Notes: generated from the letters alone by a model not told the origin. 64,000 nucleotides of DNA from Pseudoalteromonas caenipelagi (GCF_013140855.1 NZ_JABBPG010000003.1:310001-374000); one strand, 5' to 3'; positions 47,348 through 59,600 are shown, counted from the first letter of the stretch. Numbers and translations: made by a program.

Positions 47348-48946
47348 TTACTGTGAACTTCCTTCATGACAAAAGCCAATAAACTGCCATACGTCGAACT
47401 GATTCGATAAATTAGGTTGTTCAGATTTTGTCCACCACTTCGCTTCGTAGAGCGCATGTTGGAATTGGATTCTATCGCTTGCTTGGTAAACAACTTGGCT
47501 GTTCCATGTTTCGGTTTTGGTACAGTCAATAAATGCTTGTACACTGGAGGTCCAGCTGGTTGTTACACTTGGCCACTGGCCTATTACGTCTACACTCGAT
47601 GGTGGATTTTTAGCCTCATCTTCTTGTTCTTTTGTCCAAGTGCGCCCTTGTTGCTGGTGGCACGTTTGGCAGGTCATCGTATCATCTCCCCACTGTCTTT
47701 TGGTGGTGGTGATAAAAGCCTCGTCGTCGTCACGGATATCATTGTTCCAACGTTCATGAAGCTCAACCATGTTGTGTTCTCTTTGTGCAAAGGCTGAATG
47801 GCCTATGTGCCATTGTGGAAAATGAAAATCAGGCCAGTGTTTAACATTTAGCAAACTGTTGGCGGTATTGAAGTCGCCAGCTTTTATCGCATAGTCAATA
47901 AAGCTACTAATAAATACTAAACGGTTAAATGAAAACCGTGGATTGTCAGAGCAACTTCTAAAGGTTAAGTCTTGATTACAGGCATTTAGCCCTTGCATGA
48001 TATAGCCGAAGCCTGTAACGAAATATTGTGGTTCGTTAAAATATCCCGATGCAAAAGTGATGGAATGGAACCCTGGATTGATATTAAACCAGTGTGTTTG
48101 CTCCTGTTCTATGAGCCATTGACTTTGCTTGTCGCCATGAAGCTTTGCGAGCCATCGTCTAGGCAGCGTATTCCAACCACCAAGCAAAGATGCGAGTCGC
48201 ATCGGCTTGTAGTTGTCAGGATCCGCGAGAAAATGATTTTCAAGCTTATGCGCCATTGTTAGCGCTCTGTTGCTGTAAAAGCTAGTAAGGATAAAGTAAT
48301 TAAGTGTACTAGGGTCATCGTAACTTGCTTCACCACCAAGCCATAGCCTCGATGCTGTAAGCAAAGTAAGGGTTATTATGTTTCCTGGGTCATCTATGAG
48401 ACTTGCAACTAAAGCAGTGCCACTTGATACGGCATTGTCAGGGTTTTTATTAAAGGCGTTATGAAAGTTAGCGTGGCTAGTGAGATCTTCTTTAACATTT
48501 AAAGAGTCATAACTAAGTGCTTTATTAACTTGTCGAGCGAGCTTACGCTGAGCATCGATAGCCCACTGCGGATCGGGGGCAACTAATGCAAGACGCTCAA
48601 GGTAGTAGAGCGCTAGCACACTGTGCTCGAAAGATTCTGGCGTAACATTGTTATTGGCCAGTAATGAAACGCTCAGGTGGCGAACTGCTGACAGCGTAAT
48701 AATGGGCTGGCTGATCGGGGAGCGCATATATTGAATGCTCAGCAATTTATCCAAAGATTGATTTTGGTTATTTTGTTGAAGCGTTAAATAAAGCGCTTTC
48801 ACATCATCATACATTGGTTTGTCGATATCCAGCTGTTGGTAGAATAAATCAGACGAATAGTAGTTAGGTAGCTGAAAATTCACGTGCGTTACGTTCGCAA
48901 GCACACTGCTACTTAATAGCAAAATTCCGAGGTAGATATACTTCAT
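47348..48946 (-). CDS. Secreted protein with CxxCH motif and C-terminal chitin-binding-like segment
   Basis: A 532-residue exported protein. The signal peptide is MKYIYLGILLLSSSVLANV. The middle is mostly helical with a TPR-like look and no domain I know. Residues 426-430 are CQTCH, a single c-type haem motif, and near it are several Trp and His residues. The C-terminal 50 residues (about 478-527) read W..QVVYQASDRIQFQHALYEAKWWTK..QP....QFDVWQFIGFC, matching the CBM5/12 chitin-binding pattern (Y..D.V...G..Y.AKWWT..E.P......W). It shares one base with the NRPS stop codon, so it belongs to the operon. Its role in making or exporting the product is unknown. Confidence 0.75.
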   Translation of the reverse strand: MKYIYLGILLLSSSVLANVTHVNFQLPNYYSSDLFYQQLDIDKPMYDDVKALYLTLQQNNQNQSLDKLLSIQYMRSPISQPIITLSAVRHLSVSLLANNNVTPESFEHSVLALYYLERLALVAPDPQWAIDAQRKLARQVNKALSYDSLNVKEDLTSHANFHNAFNKNPDNAVSSGTALVASLIDDPGNIITLTLLTASRLWLGGEASYDDPSTLNYFILTSFYSNRALTMAHKLENHFLADPDNYKPMRLASLLGGWNTLPRRWLAKLHGDKQSQWLIEQEQTHWFNINPGFHSITFASGYFNEPQYFVTGFGYIMQGLNACNQDLTFRSCSDNPRFSFNRLVFISSFIDYAIKAGDFNTANSLLNVKHWPDFHFPQWHIGHSAFAQREHNMVELHERWNNDIRDDDEAFITTTKRQWGDDTMTCQTCHQQQGRTWTKEQEDEAKNPPSSVDVIGQWPSVTTSWTSSVQAFIDCTKTETWNSQVVYQASDRIQFQHALYEAKWWTKSEQPNLSNQFDVWQFIGFCHEGSSQ

Positions 48947-51900
48947 TACATTGGTCCTTCCAAAAAGTTTAAGTAATTATTTATCAGCGAGGTAATTTGT
49001 TGTTGTTCAAATAGAGCATTGCTATAACCGATAAAAATATATTGTTGTTTGTTTTCAAAGTAGGTAGATATGTACAAGCTGTGTGGGCTACTAAAGTCTT
49101 CGTCTGCGTATACATGCACAATGGCTTGTTTAAGCGCAGTTTCTTTGTCAGTGAGTGAGGAAGCGAGTAGCTGTGTGTTTAACTCGGTACTGAGTTCGCC
49201 TTGATAGTTGTAGTTAAAATCTGGGGTTGCTATTGGCGCTAGTTGCTGTAACAACTTTTCATCTTCATTAAGGTGAATCAATGCGTTATGCCCGATTGCA
49301 TTATGTGGTGCTTGTTGCATAAATTGAGCAACAAAATTTACTGCGCTGTGTTGTGTTTGCAAAGCATCGGCCGTGATTGATAGGACAAACGGTGACACCA
49401 GATATCCAACCGTAGTGTTCGCATTCACGCTGATTTCGCTGTGCGCGCGGTTAAACTGTGAAAGCTCTATGCTGACGTTACCCAAATTGAAGGTTCTTTG
49501 TAGTGCGCGTGCAATAGCAGCGGTATGAATATCAGACTCGCGAATAGTGTGTTGTTTGCTTACATCGGCTTTAATACGTTGCGTGATGTCACTAGGGATG
49601 GACGCACTTTCGCTTGCGTGATGTGGCTTCATGTTGGCTTTAAATGTTGCTTCTATGCTGAACATCCGTGGTGCTTGGTGCTTTGCACTTTGCTGCCAAA
49701 AGGCCAAATCAGCTTGCCAGTTTTGTTGTGTTCCAATTTGTAAAGGCTGGCGAAAGTAATCAGTAAAGGCAAGGATATACTTAATGTAGTTATCTGTACT
49801 TAGCGTTACTGATTGTTGTGTATTCATCATAGCTTCGACAATCGTAATGAAATTTCTGGTCAAGACAGCCATGCTAAAGCCATCGAATACAACGTGGTGT
49901 AATGAGAGTGTCAAAAACACTCGATCGTTTCGTTTAACGAAGAACAGGCGTATAAGTGGTGTATTTAAACGAATTGATGAGATCTCTCGCTCAATAGCAT
50001 TGCTTATATCATCGTCACGAGACAACGCGGATAGGTCAAAACAAATCTTTTGAGCTAATATGGATTGCAAATCACAGATATATTCCTGAAATCGATCAAG
50101 CTTAAAACCTGTGCGTAGCGCTGGGTGATGTGCAATCAAGCGCAACATAGCTTGGGTAATTAACTCAAAAGAGAGCTTGTTCTGGAGATCATTGAGTACT
50201 ATCGAATGATTTACCATCCATAGATGGTGCTTGCCCCCACAAGATAAAAAGAACTGCCGATTTGGCAAGCTTGGTATGTAGATAGTCTCATGCTGCCAGC
50301 TTGGATGTTGCTCAACTGGCGCTATCAAATCAATGTCGCATGTTTGTGTCTGCTGTTTCATTAATAGGTTGTGCATGTGATCAAGCGTTGGATTAGCAAG
50401 TAGCGTTTTAATTACCAACGATTTGCCCGTTGCATGGCTGATTGAGGAAAGTAGGTCAATAAATTGGATTGAGTTTCCACCTTGCTCAAAAAATGACATA
50501 TGGGGGTATATATCCGTTTTTTGTAATTTTTTCTGCCACAAAACGACGATTTCTGATGGGTAGGATTCTAGCTGTGTTGAGTCGTGTAAATTTAACTGCT
50601 CTACAACGGTCATTTGAGCCAACTTGGTTCGATCGGTTTTGTTATTAGGGGTTTTTGGTAGGGCGTCAATTGCGATGATATGTTGAGGACACATATAAGT
50701 CGGCAGTAGCGTGTTGAGTTGCGCGTGTAATTGACTAACAAGCTGCTCAGAAAATGATTCAGCTACAATATAGGCAACCAGCTTGTTATGTTCACTAAGC
50801 ACAACAGCCGCCGCTTGTACAGCAAAGTGTTGCATAAGAACCGATTCAATTTCAGATACTTCAATTCTAAAGCCATTAAGTTTGATCTGCTGGTCAATTC
50901 GTCCAAGGCAAAGTAGCTGCCCATGTTGATTAACTTTGACTAAATCACCGGTTCTATAGGCGCGAACTACTTTGCCAGCAGGCAAAGGTAAGTCAATAAA
51001 TCTTTGCTGTGTTTCTTCATCTCGGTTGAGGTAGCCAATTGCTAACCCGTCACCCGCTATCAATAGCTCTCCTGAAGTACCAGAGGGCACCAGTTGGAGC
51101 TGATTGTTTACGATGTAAAACTGCGTATTGGCGATGGGGGTACCGAGGTGAATGTCCTCAGAGGGGCTTAATTCTGTCAAGGCAGACCAAACCGTTGTTT
51201 CCGTTGGCCCATACATATTCCAAAGACAAACGGGTTGAGAAAAAAAGTATTCAAGTAGTTCTTTATTGAGCGGCTCTCCACCACTCAGAGCATGGCTATT
51301 AGGGTTGAGCTTTACATCGAACTGTTGCAACATTTTCCATGTTGTTGGGGTTGCTTGTACTAAGTTTAGCTGTTGCTCGGTGATGATATTTTGTAATTGT
51401 TGCGGATCTTTACTTTGCTCAGAATTTGCTATGTATACATACCCATTACAAAGTAGTGGCGCAAAGAGCTCTAGAATATGAATATCAAATGAGATAGACG
51501 TAATTGCCAATGCGCGTGTTTGTTTGTTTAGCTCAAGTGTCTCCACCATAGCAGCAACAAAATTGAGCAGTGATGCATGATTGATTAAAACGCCTTTGGG
51601 TTTACCCGTAGAGCCCGAGGTGTAGATGATGTAAGCCGTGTGAGTAGGGGTTATGTCTGTGAGAGTATGTTTGCCGGCTGCCTGCAATGTTTCGCAAGCA
51701 CGCACGTTTTCATGTAATTCGCAGGCATAGTTGTAATTAGTATTGTCACAAAGTACCAAGGGGGCTTGTGTATCTTCAAGCATGTAACGCAATCTGGCTT
51801 TTGGATAGTGTGGATCGAGAGGTAGGTAGGCGTGGCCGCTGCGCCATACTGCTATCATCATTGCCAGCATGTTAATGCTGCGCTTGCAACACACGCCAAT

Positions 51901-53655
51901 GATGCTGTTATCACCTAGCTTCTGCTGCAAAAGTGCGTGTGTATATTGCTCAATTAAATGCGTAAATTGGCGATAATTTAACGACGTATCAGGGTCTTCA
52001 ACCACTTTGCATTCGGGAAAGTGCGTGAATATATGCAAAAGCGCATCAGGCAGCGTTTTTAAGTGCGAATAGTCGCGTACAGCGCCTTGCCAATCAGCCA
52101 TTAATTTATCTGCCTGCAAATAGCTGAGTAAATCAAGAGACTGTATGGTGTCATTTGGATGTGAGAGTAGTTGTGTGAGCAAGTGCTCAAATGATTGTGC
52201 TAGCTGTTCAATGGATGTTTTTTCAAACAACTCAGCCGCATACTCCCATTCCAGCGATAGGGCATTAGCTTGAGCGTATATATCCAGTGTGATATCAAAT
52301 TTTGCCAATCTATGCTGATTTTCGGACGGCGTAATGTCTACCCCTTGTAACTCTGGCACGATGGCTTTCATATTGTGCATTGCCAAAAATACATTAATTA
52401 AAGGCGGTTGATTGGCATGACGCGGCACATCTAAGCTATCTAACAGCACTTCAAACGGTAACTGCGAATGTGCAAACGCATCTGTCATAATGCTTTTTAC
52501 TTTGGTAACGCAGTTGCTAAAGCTTTGCGTATAGTCAACTTGATGTCTAAGCAGTACGGTGTTCGCAATAAAGCCAATGAGCTCGCTGGTTTGCTCATGT
52601 TCCCTATTGGCAATGGGCGTGCCGATCAGCGTGTCAGTCTCATTACCATGAAATGCCAATAAGATGCTAAACGCACTATAAATGATGGTAAACGGTGTTG
52701 TACCGAGTTGTTTTGCCAGATCTTCAATTTTGCCGCAAAGCTCACTGTCAATATGACTGACATGTAACTTTGCGGATATGGCCATGTGTTGTGCCCTTGG
52801 GTTGTCAAGAGCAAAAGTTACGTTGGGCTGGCAGTCTTTTAGCCTGTTTTGCCACCATTGAGCAAGTAGTGCCAGATTTTGCTCGTTGAGCATATGTCTT
52901 TGCCAACATGCAAAATCGATATATCGCAATTTGTTTGGTTGAACAGGGAGCGTTTTTTGGCTTTGTAGCCCTGCATAATGAACAGCGATGTGTTGACAAA
53001 ATAGTGCGATTGACCAGCCATCGGCCGCAATATGATGAATGACAATGGTTAGCTCAAAGTGTTCAGAAGAATACTTTTGCAGTAACAATCTTAGTGGTGG
53101 TTCACTGCTCAAATTAAACGGCCTATTTATAAACTGCGTGATAATATTGGTGTTATCACGGTTTGGTGTAACGTGCTGTAGCGTGTGGTCGACGATGCTC
53201 AGAGGCAGTTCAAAGTCAGGCATCACATGTTGATATAAAGTATCACCATGCTTAGCATACGTTGTTTTTAATACCTCATTTTGGTCAATCACATGAGTGA
53301 GCGCTTGTTGGAATGTTGCCAGTTGTAGCGGGCCTTTCATAACAAAGCTACGCGCCAGGTGATATTCAATGGCGCCACTTCTGAGAGTGTCTACTAGCCA
53401 CATTCTTTGCTGTTGAAATGACACTACGCCACGCGTTGCCGAAGAGGCTGCAATAGGTTGAGCCAGTGCTTTTTCTAGCTGGCTAAGTTTGTGGCGTTGT
53501 AAGTACGATATGATCTCGGTTTTGTGTTGTTTAAGCTGTGCCACAAGCTCAGCACTGGGCTGAGCTTTGGCATGTAAGTCGAGCTGGGCATTTTCTTTTA
53601 GTGAAAAAGAGATTCCTTGCTGCTGACATTTTGCAATTAATACTTCAATGCTCAT
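48946..53655 (-). CDS. Nonribosomal peptide synthetase, one module (docking-C-A-PCP-epimerase-like)
   Basis: A 1569-residue enzyme. Residues 1-60 resemble a TubC-type docking domain (VLIAKCQQQGISFSLKEN). The C domain has HHIAADG at 207-213. The A domain starts near 515, has YTSGSTGKPKG at 678-688 and a pocket that I read as D724, I725, L728, Q767, L790, G792, M814, V822, W823, K1006, which fits glycine-type domains. The PCP Ser is 1062 (GGNS). Residues 1115-1569 form a condensation-fold domain like epimerases, with HHVVFDG at 1253-1259, but the Glu motif EGHGRE is replaced (SQFNRA). No thioesterase follows. It overlaps pks by four bases. Confidence 0.92.
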   Translation of the reverse strand: MSIEVLIAKCQQQGISFSLKENAQLDLHAKAQPSAELVAQLKQHKTEIISYLQRHKLSQLEKALAQPIAASSATRGVVSFQQQRMWLVDTLRSGAIEYHLARSFVMKGPLQLATFQQALTHVIDQNEVLKTTYAKHGDTLYQHVMPDFELPLSIVDHTLQHVTPNRDNTNIITQFINRPFNLSSEPPLRLLLQKYSSEHFELTIVIHHIAADGWSIALFCQHIAVHYAGLQSQKTLPVQPNKLRYIDFACWQRHMLNEQNLALLAQWWQNRLKDCQPNVTFALDNPRAQHMAISAKLHVSHIDSELCGKIEDLAKQLGTTPFTIIYSAFSILLAFHGNETDTLIGTPIANREHEQTSELIGFIANTVLLRHQVDYTQSFSNCVTKVKSIMTDAFAHSQLPFEVLLDSLDVPRHANQPPLINVFLAMHNMKAIVPELQGVDITPSENQHRLAKFDITLDIYAQANALSLEWEYAAELFEKTSIEQLAQSFEHLLTQLLSHPNDTIQSLDLLSYLQADKLMADWQGAVRDYSHLKTLPDALLHIFTHFPECKVVEDPDTSLNYRQFTHLIEQYTHALLQQKLGDNSIIGVCCKRSINMLAMMIAVWRSGHAYLPLDPHYPKARLRYMLEDTQAPLVLCDNTNYNYACELHENVRACETLQAAGKHTLTDITPTHTAYIIYTSGSTGKPKGVLINHASLLNFVAAMVETLELNKQTRALAITSISFDIHILELFAPLLCNGYVYIANSEQSKDPQQLQNIITEQQLNLVQATPTTWKMLQQFDVKLNPNSHALSGGEPLNKELLEYFFSQPVCLWNMYGPTETTVWSALTELSPSEDIHLGTPIANTQFYIVNNQLQLVPSGTSGELLIAGDGLAIGYLNRDEETQQRFIDLPLPAGKVVRAYRTGDLVKVNQHGQLLCLGRIDQQIKLNGFRIEVSEIESVLMQHFAVQAAAVVLSEHNKLVAYIVAESFSEQLVSQLHAQLNTLLPTYMCPQHIIAIDALPKTPNNKTDRTKLAQMTVVEQLNLHDSTQLESYPSEIVVLWQKKLQKTDIYPHMSFFEQGGNSIQFIDLLSSISHATGKSLVIKTLLANPTLDHMHNLLMKQQTQTCDIDLIAPVEQHPSWQHETIYIPSLPNRQFFLSCGGKHHLWMVNHSIVLNDLQNKLSFELITQAMLRLIAHHPALRTGFKLDRFQEYICDLQSILAQKICFDLSALSRDDDISNAIEREISSIRLNTPLIRLFFVKRNDRVFLTLSLHHVVFDGFSMAVLTRNFITIVEAMMNTQQSVTLSTDNYIKYILAFTDYFRQPLQIGTQQNWQADLAFWQQSAKHQAPRMFSIEATFKANMKPHHASESASIPSDITQRIKADVSKQHTIRESDIHTAAIARALQRTFNLGNVSIELSQFNRAHSEISVNANTTVGYLVSPFVLSITADALQTQHSAVNFVAQFMQQAPHNAIGHNALIHLNEDEKLLQQLAPIATPDFNYNYQGELSTELNTQLLASSLTDKETALKQAIVHVYADEDFSSPHSLYISTYFENKQQYIFIGYSNALFEQQQITSLINNYLNFLEGPM

Positions 53656-56600
53656 AGTGTCACCGTCACTACTTGTTCTTCAGACACTTGATCAATTGAC
53701 TGTGTTGCCTCGTTGTATAACGCACCGATATACTCGGCAAGCTTACTTACTGAGTCATGTTTCATTACAATTGAGGCGGGCAAAGGGCTGTCGCTAAAGG
53801 CTTGTAAGCGCTGCTTTAAATCAATGGCCATCAAAGAGTTCAGACCATAGTCAAACACACTGGTGTTAACTTCTATGTGCTCTGGGTCGCTCAAACCAAG
53901 CACGCCCGCAAGCTCAGTTTTAACAGCCGCTACCAGTAAGAGGCTTCTTTGGGATGAAGACGCGTTGGTCAGCTGTGTTTTTATGGTATTTTCAGTGTCA
54001 GTTGTTTGCTCTGGGAGTAACTGCGTGTAAACACTGCGCGCGCTTGGTTGGCTGCCAACTAACTTGGCATTTTGCCAATCTACTTTAAATATACCTATTT
54101 GGGCTGTGGCACATGACAATGCATGTTCAAGCTCAGTAACCCCCTCTAAAGACGACAGCGCATACATACCTGAACGCTCCATTTGCAAGCGCTCGTGTTC
54201 AGCGAGTTGTGCTGCCATACCAGCTTCTAGCCATGGGCCCCAGTTAAGGCTTGTGGCATTGAGCCCTTGTTGCTTACGGGCGGCACACAAGCCATCCATA
54301 AATGCATTGGCGGTTGCATAGTTGGCTTGTCCTGCCCAGCCAACCATCGCAGCAATAGAAGAGAAGCAAACAAAGTAATCAAGTTCGCTATCCAGTGTAG
54401 CTTGGTGAAGATACCATGCACCATTGACTTTTGGTGCCAGCACTGCGCTCATGTGTTCTGGGCTTTGTTGGCTAAAGGTGGCATCTTTGAGCACACCCGC
54501 GGCATGAAATATACCCTTCAATGGAGAAGAAGCGTGTTGAATATCCGACATGAGTCGAGTGACGTCCTCACGTTGACTAATGTCAGCCTGAATATACTCA
54601 ATCGTACAGTGGTGCTCGCGGGCGCGGTTTATCACGCTAGCAAGTTGCTCATTTAGCGCACTTCTGCCTGTTACAAACACTTGGCTAGCACCTTGTTTTA
54701 TTAGCCATTGCACCACTTCAAGGCCAATCCCTCCTTGCCCTCCTGTTACCAAGTAGCTGGCCTCTTTGAAAGGGGTAGAGGTGTTTTGGCGCTGATACAA
54801 TTTTTTTGGCGCTTGCGCCATCGAAATGGTGACAGCGTCACTTAGCTCCTGTGAGGGTATATTAGGCATTTCAATTGTTTGGGTACCCGATGGCGTGTCA
54901 AAGTTTGTCAGCGTATCGACGATATTGCTTAACTTGTTGGTCAACTCAGCTTTGCTTAACTGGGCAGCAAGCGTTAAGGTTGGCCTTATGAAGGAGCAGT
55001 TGTCAGGTAAATGGGTGACACTTATCGAGGATTTTAGGCTGATCACGTGTGCGCCATATTGCAGTTTGTGTGCTAACGATGATGAGGGAATTGTGTCACT
55101 GCACCAGATAAGTGTTTCAATCAAACCATCAAACTGCTCAAGCTGTTCTTCTTCAATAATATGAACGGTATGTCCTGATGATTTTAATAGCCTAACCGTT
55201 GCCAGGTCAGCCAGATGGGATGGGGCATAAAAGGCAATGGCAGAGCGAGGGTTAAGGGCTTCTATACCCAGCTGCAACGCAAGTGTATTGTGTACCGCAG
55301 CGATGTTGTTTGTTAGCCAATCAAGTTTGCCATTGGCAAGTGAGATAAGTGGGATATCAGTATCTAAATAACTGGTTAGCCCTTCAAATGCCACGCTAAG
55401 TAGTGGGTTATCATGATTATCCGTTAATAAGTAAAGGGCAGGTGTTAGCTGCCCGGTGAGCGCGTGCGGCGATGTTGCAATTAAGTGGACTTGTGCCAAG
55501 TCATGCTCTTGAGATAGCGGCTGTTTTATCGCAAGCCATTGTTCATCAACAAACTGCCATTGATAGTGGTTTGGCTCTGAAGGCAATACAGGATACAACG
55601 TATCATTTAGGCAAGCAAAGGTAGTTAATGCTTGTAATTGATGCGAATAGGCTGCCCCTTGGTGTATCGCTATTTCAGCATCGCGTAACTGCGACTGCTG
55701 CAGCAGGTGTTGTAGTACTTGCTGTGAGCTTTGATTGTCATCTAAATCTAGTAACACAGTATTAAATTGCTGGTTTTCAGATGCAAACACTCGGCCTAAT
55801 CCCCACAATGCAGTTTGTGTCGGCTCTACAGTGCATTGAGATGGTGCGTAAGCCCCTTGAGTAATAAGTACAATTTCAAGCGCTTTTTGCCATTGCTGGG
55901 CTTGCAGTGCCTGTAATACTTGTAGTGGTTGTACAAATGCTTGTTGCTGGTCAATCTCTGCAGATAAGTTGCTTAGAGTAACATGACTGAGCGAACGCAA
56001 ATCGATAATAACCCGCTGAATATGAGCTGTTTGTTGGCTAAGCTCAGTTTCCAAACTTGCTACAGATAAAGGGGTGGATGAAATGATACCTGGCAAGTCA
56101 CTTAGTTGCTGAGGGTGCTCTGAGCTGAGCAGTAAGGTGGCTGGATGGCTTTGAACTTCAGGCAGCCCCTCAGCAATGCTCAAATTTGCCCATGTATAGT
56201 GATATTTTAATTCTGTGTTTGGGTCATGACGCTCAGCAGTGTTGCTGCGCAGTTCAATGCCTTGGACCTGTACACACAGACGACCATCAATATCGAATAT
56301 GTCTATGTCACCTTTACTAGATACTGGATTAATGTATGCCACTGTTAACTTGGCAAAACAGCGGGGTGAAGGTGTTTTATGTACACGCACAGTGGCAATT
56401 TTAACGGGTAAATATGAATGCTCGACAAGTTGGAAGAAGCTTTGAAAAGCACCATCCAACAGTGTTGGGTCTAAGATGTAGTCAGTGTTTTCTTGCCCAT
56501 TTAACTCAACTAACACCGTTCGCTCATCTTTGTAGCACTGAGTGACACTTTGGAATTGGTTTTGATAGTTCATGCCAAGCTGGTGGCATTGCTGGTAAAA

Positions 56601-59600
56601 CGCCGCCTGATCAAGCTGTGTTGCAAACGCCAGTTTTGCTTGTTGCAAAGGCATGCCAGCAACAGCAAGATTTGGCTTTTGATTTAATTGGCATTGTGCT
56701 TGTAAATGCCAGTCATCATTTTTAAAGGAGTGGATAGTCAGTTGCGCAGTTTGACTGTTAAGACGTGTTTCTAAAATATTGGCGGTTGGCTCAACAAAAA
56801 GTGGTCTTAGAAATTCAATATCTTTGAGTTCTATGCTGCCATCTGGCCATTGCAAACGGGCAAGTTGCAATGCTGATTCAATGTAACCCGCACCTGGGTA
56901 AATGATATCTTCGCCCACTTGGTGACCGGACAGAAATGCTTGTTCAGCTAAGTCAAATTTACTTTGCCAAACGGGCTGTTGGCTGATCAGCTGTTGGCCA
57001 AGTAGCGGCAATACGGTATCAAAATAAGCGTCTTTTTTTTGTTTATTTTCAATGCGAGTTAACTGTACATCCGGGTTTTCAAGCCAATATGATTCATGCT
57101 GCCAAGGGTAGTTAGGCAAAGTAATACTGTGGTTTGGCTTGCAGTTATTTACAGCAAGGGCTGTTGCCACATCCATCAATCCTGCCGTGGCGAGCGATGC
57201 AACACAAGCTGCCAATTGGAGACGGTCATCTTGGGCGCGAGATAGAGTGGGCGTTGCAAACGTTGTTGGATTGGTTGAAATTTGCTTTATTGAATGACTA
57301 AGCACCGCATGTGGCGCTACCTCAATAAAGCATTCGATTCCATCAGCAAGTATCTGTTGTATCGCTTGATAAAAATAAACTGGGTCGCGCACGTTATCGG
57401 CCCAATACTCGCCAGTCCAACTTTGCCATTGTGCCGCCAGTCCCGTCACGGTGGAATACATTGGCACAATTGGGGGTTGAGGTTGAATGTCTGCTAATGC
57501 TGCAATCAGTGGTTGCTTTAGCTTTTCCATCGCGGGGCTATGATAAGGAACGTCAACATTCAAAAACTTAGCAAACTGGCCTGCTTCATCCAATTGCTGA
57601 GCAATATGTTCGAGGCTTTGACTATCACCAGAGAGCGTAATGGCGGTTTCGCTGTTAATTGCCGCGATTGATACTAATCCTTGATATTGCTCACAAAGTG
57701 CTTTGGCTGTCGCCTCATCAACACCAACAGCAAGCATTTTACCTTCACCGCTGGTGGTTTGCTGCAGCTGGCTTCTGTAATAAACAATCTTTACTGCGTC
57801 GACAAAATTGTACACTCCCGCACAGTAACTTGCTGCCACTTCTCCTGCACTGTGACCAACAATGGCATTGACACGCACGCCTTGTGCGATGAGCGCTTCG
57901 TACAAGGCCACTTGAATAGCAAAAATGCTAGGCTGCGCATACTGAGTGTCGTGGATCTGCTCTGACTGTTGTGCAATGACATCTACTAAAGACCAAGATA
58001 CGTACTTTTTAAGCTCATGATCTATCTTATCGATTTGTGCTTTAAAGATTGGATTGTTTTTATAAAGTTCCATGCCCATTTGCGGCCAAGTCGTGCCCAT
58101 CCCTGAAAAAACAAAGGCAATGGGGGTGGTTTTATCGTGTTGCGCTTGGCCATACCTGATGGCTTTATTCGACAGTTCCCCAATGTAGTCTTCTAGTTGC
58201 TGTATTAGCTGTGAGCGGGCAGTAGCCGAAAAGACAAGACGATGCCTATGTGCCGTGCGCAATAATACTGAATTAATGCAAAGGTCTCTAAGTTGCGACT
58301 CATCCAGTTGCTTAGCTGTATTTAAATATAAGCGAGCTGACTCTTTGAGCGCGTTTTCAGATTTTGCGCTGATGAATAGCTGTAAAACATCTGTTTTAGG
58401 ATTAGATGTGGCATAGCTGGTAGGCGCTTGCTCTATTACCACATTGGCATTGGTGCCGCCAAAACCGAATGAATTCACAATCGCTCTGCGTGGTTTGCCC
58501 GGCTTGTCAGGCCATGGTGTATTTTTTGTGACTATTTTGATATTGAGTTCAGATTCATCAATGGCGGGATTAAGCGTGTGGCAATGAATATTTTTTGGGA
58601 TCATGCCACTGTTTATCGCGTTAATTGTTTTAATTAATCCAGCGAGTCCCGCAGTGGGTTCTGTATGGCCAATATTACTTTTTACCGAGCCAATCAAACA
58701 TGGGTTGTCTTTGGCGCGTTCAAGGTCTTTACCTAAGGCTTTGCCCAGCGCATTTACCTCAATAGGATCGCCTACTGCAGTACCCGTACCATGGGCTTCT
58801 GCATAGTCGATGTCTGAGCCGTTTAATCCCGCAATGGCAAGCGTTTTTTTAAGTAATTGTTGTTGAGCTTGACCATTTGGCACGGTGATCCCGCTGGTAT
58901 GCCCGTCTTGGTTTGTACCACTGGCCTTGATCACGGCTAAGATTGGGTCATTATCTGTGATTGCTTGAGAAAGTGACTTAAGCACAGCAACTGCCACACC
59001 CTCACTTCTAACATATCCGTTGGCACTGCTATCGAAACTTTTACATAGACCATCAGGCGAAAGCATTGATGCTTTACAAATCGACATCGTCATTTCGGGA
59101 CGTAGTAGCAAATTAACGCCTCCAGCGAGTGCAATTTGGCTATCACCGTTTTGAATCGCCTTGCACGCGAGATCCAGAGCCACTAAAGAAGACGAACAAG
59201 CGGTGTCGAGCGTAAGGCTAGGACCGTGAAAATCATAGCAATATGAGAGCCTATTTGCGGTTAAGGTCATTGAAGACCCGGTTGCTGAGTGATTGCTGAT
59301 TTGAGCATGTGCATTTGAGTCGGTTTGGAGTTGCTCAAAGTCATGCATAAATTGTCCAATAAATACGCCCGTATCACTGCCTTTGAGCTGTTTTGTATCT
59401 AGTCCAGCGTTCTCCATCGCTTCGTAACTGACTTCCAATAGCCAGCGGTGTTGAGGGTCAATATAGGGGGCTTCCTTTGGTGAAATGCCAAAAAAGGTGG
59501 CATCAAACTGACTCAAACCAGATAAGAAGCCGCCTTTTTTTACGTACATTTTCCCTTGCGCTGTTTTATCACTATCGTAATAGGCATCTACACTCCAGCG

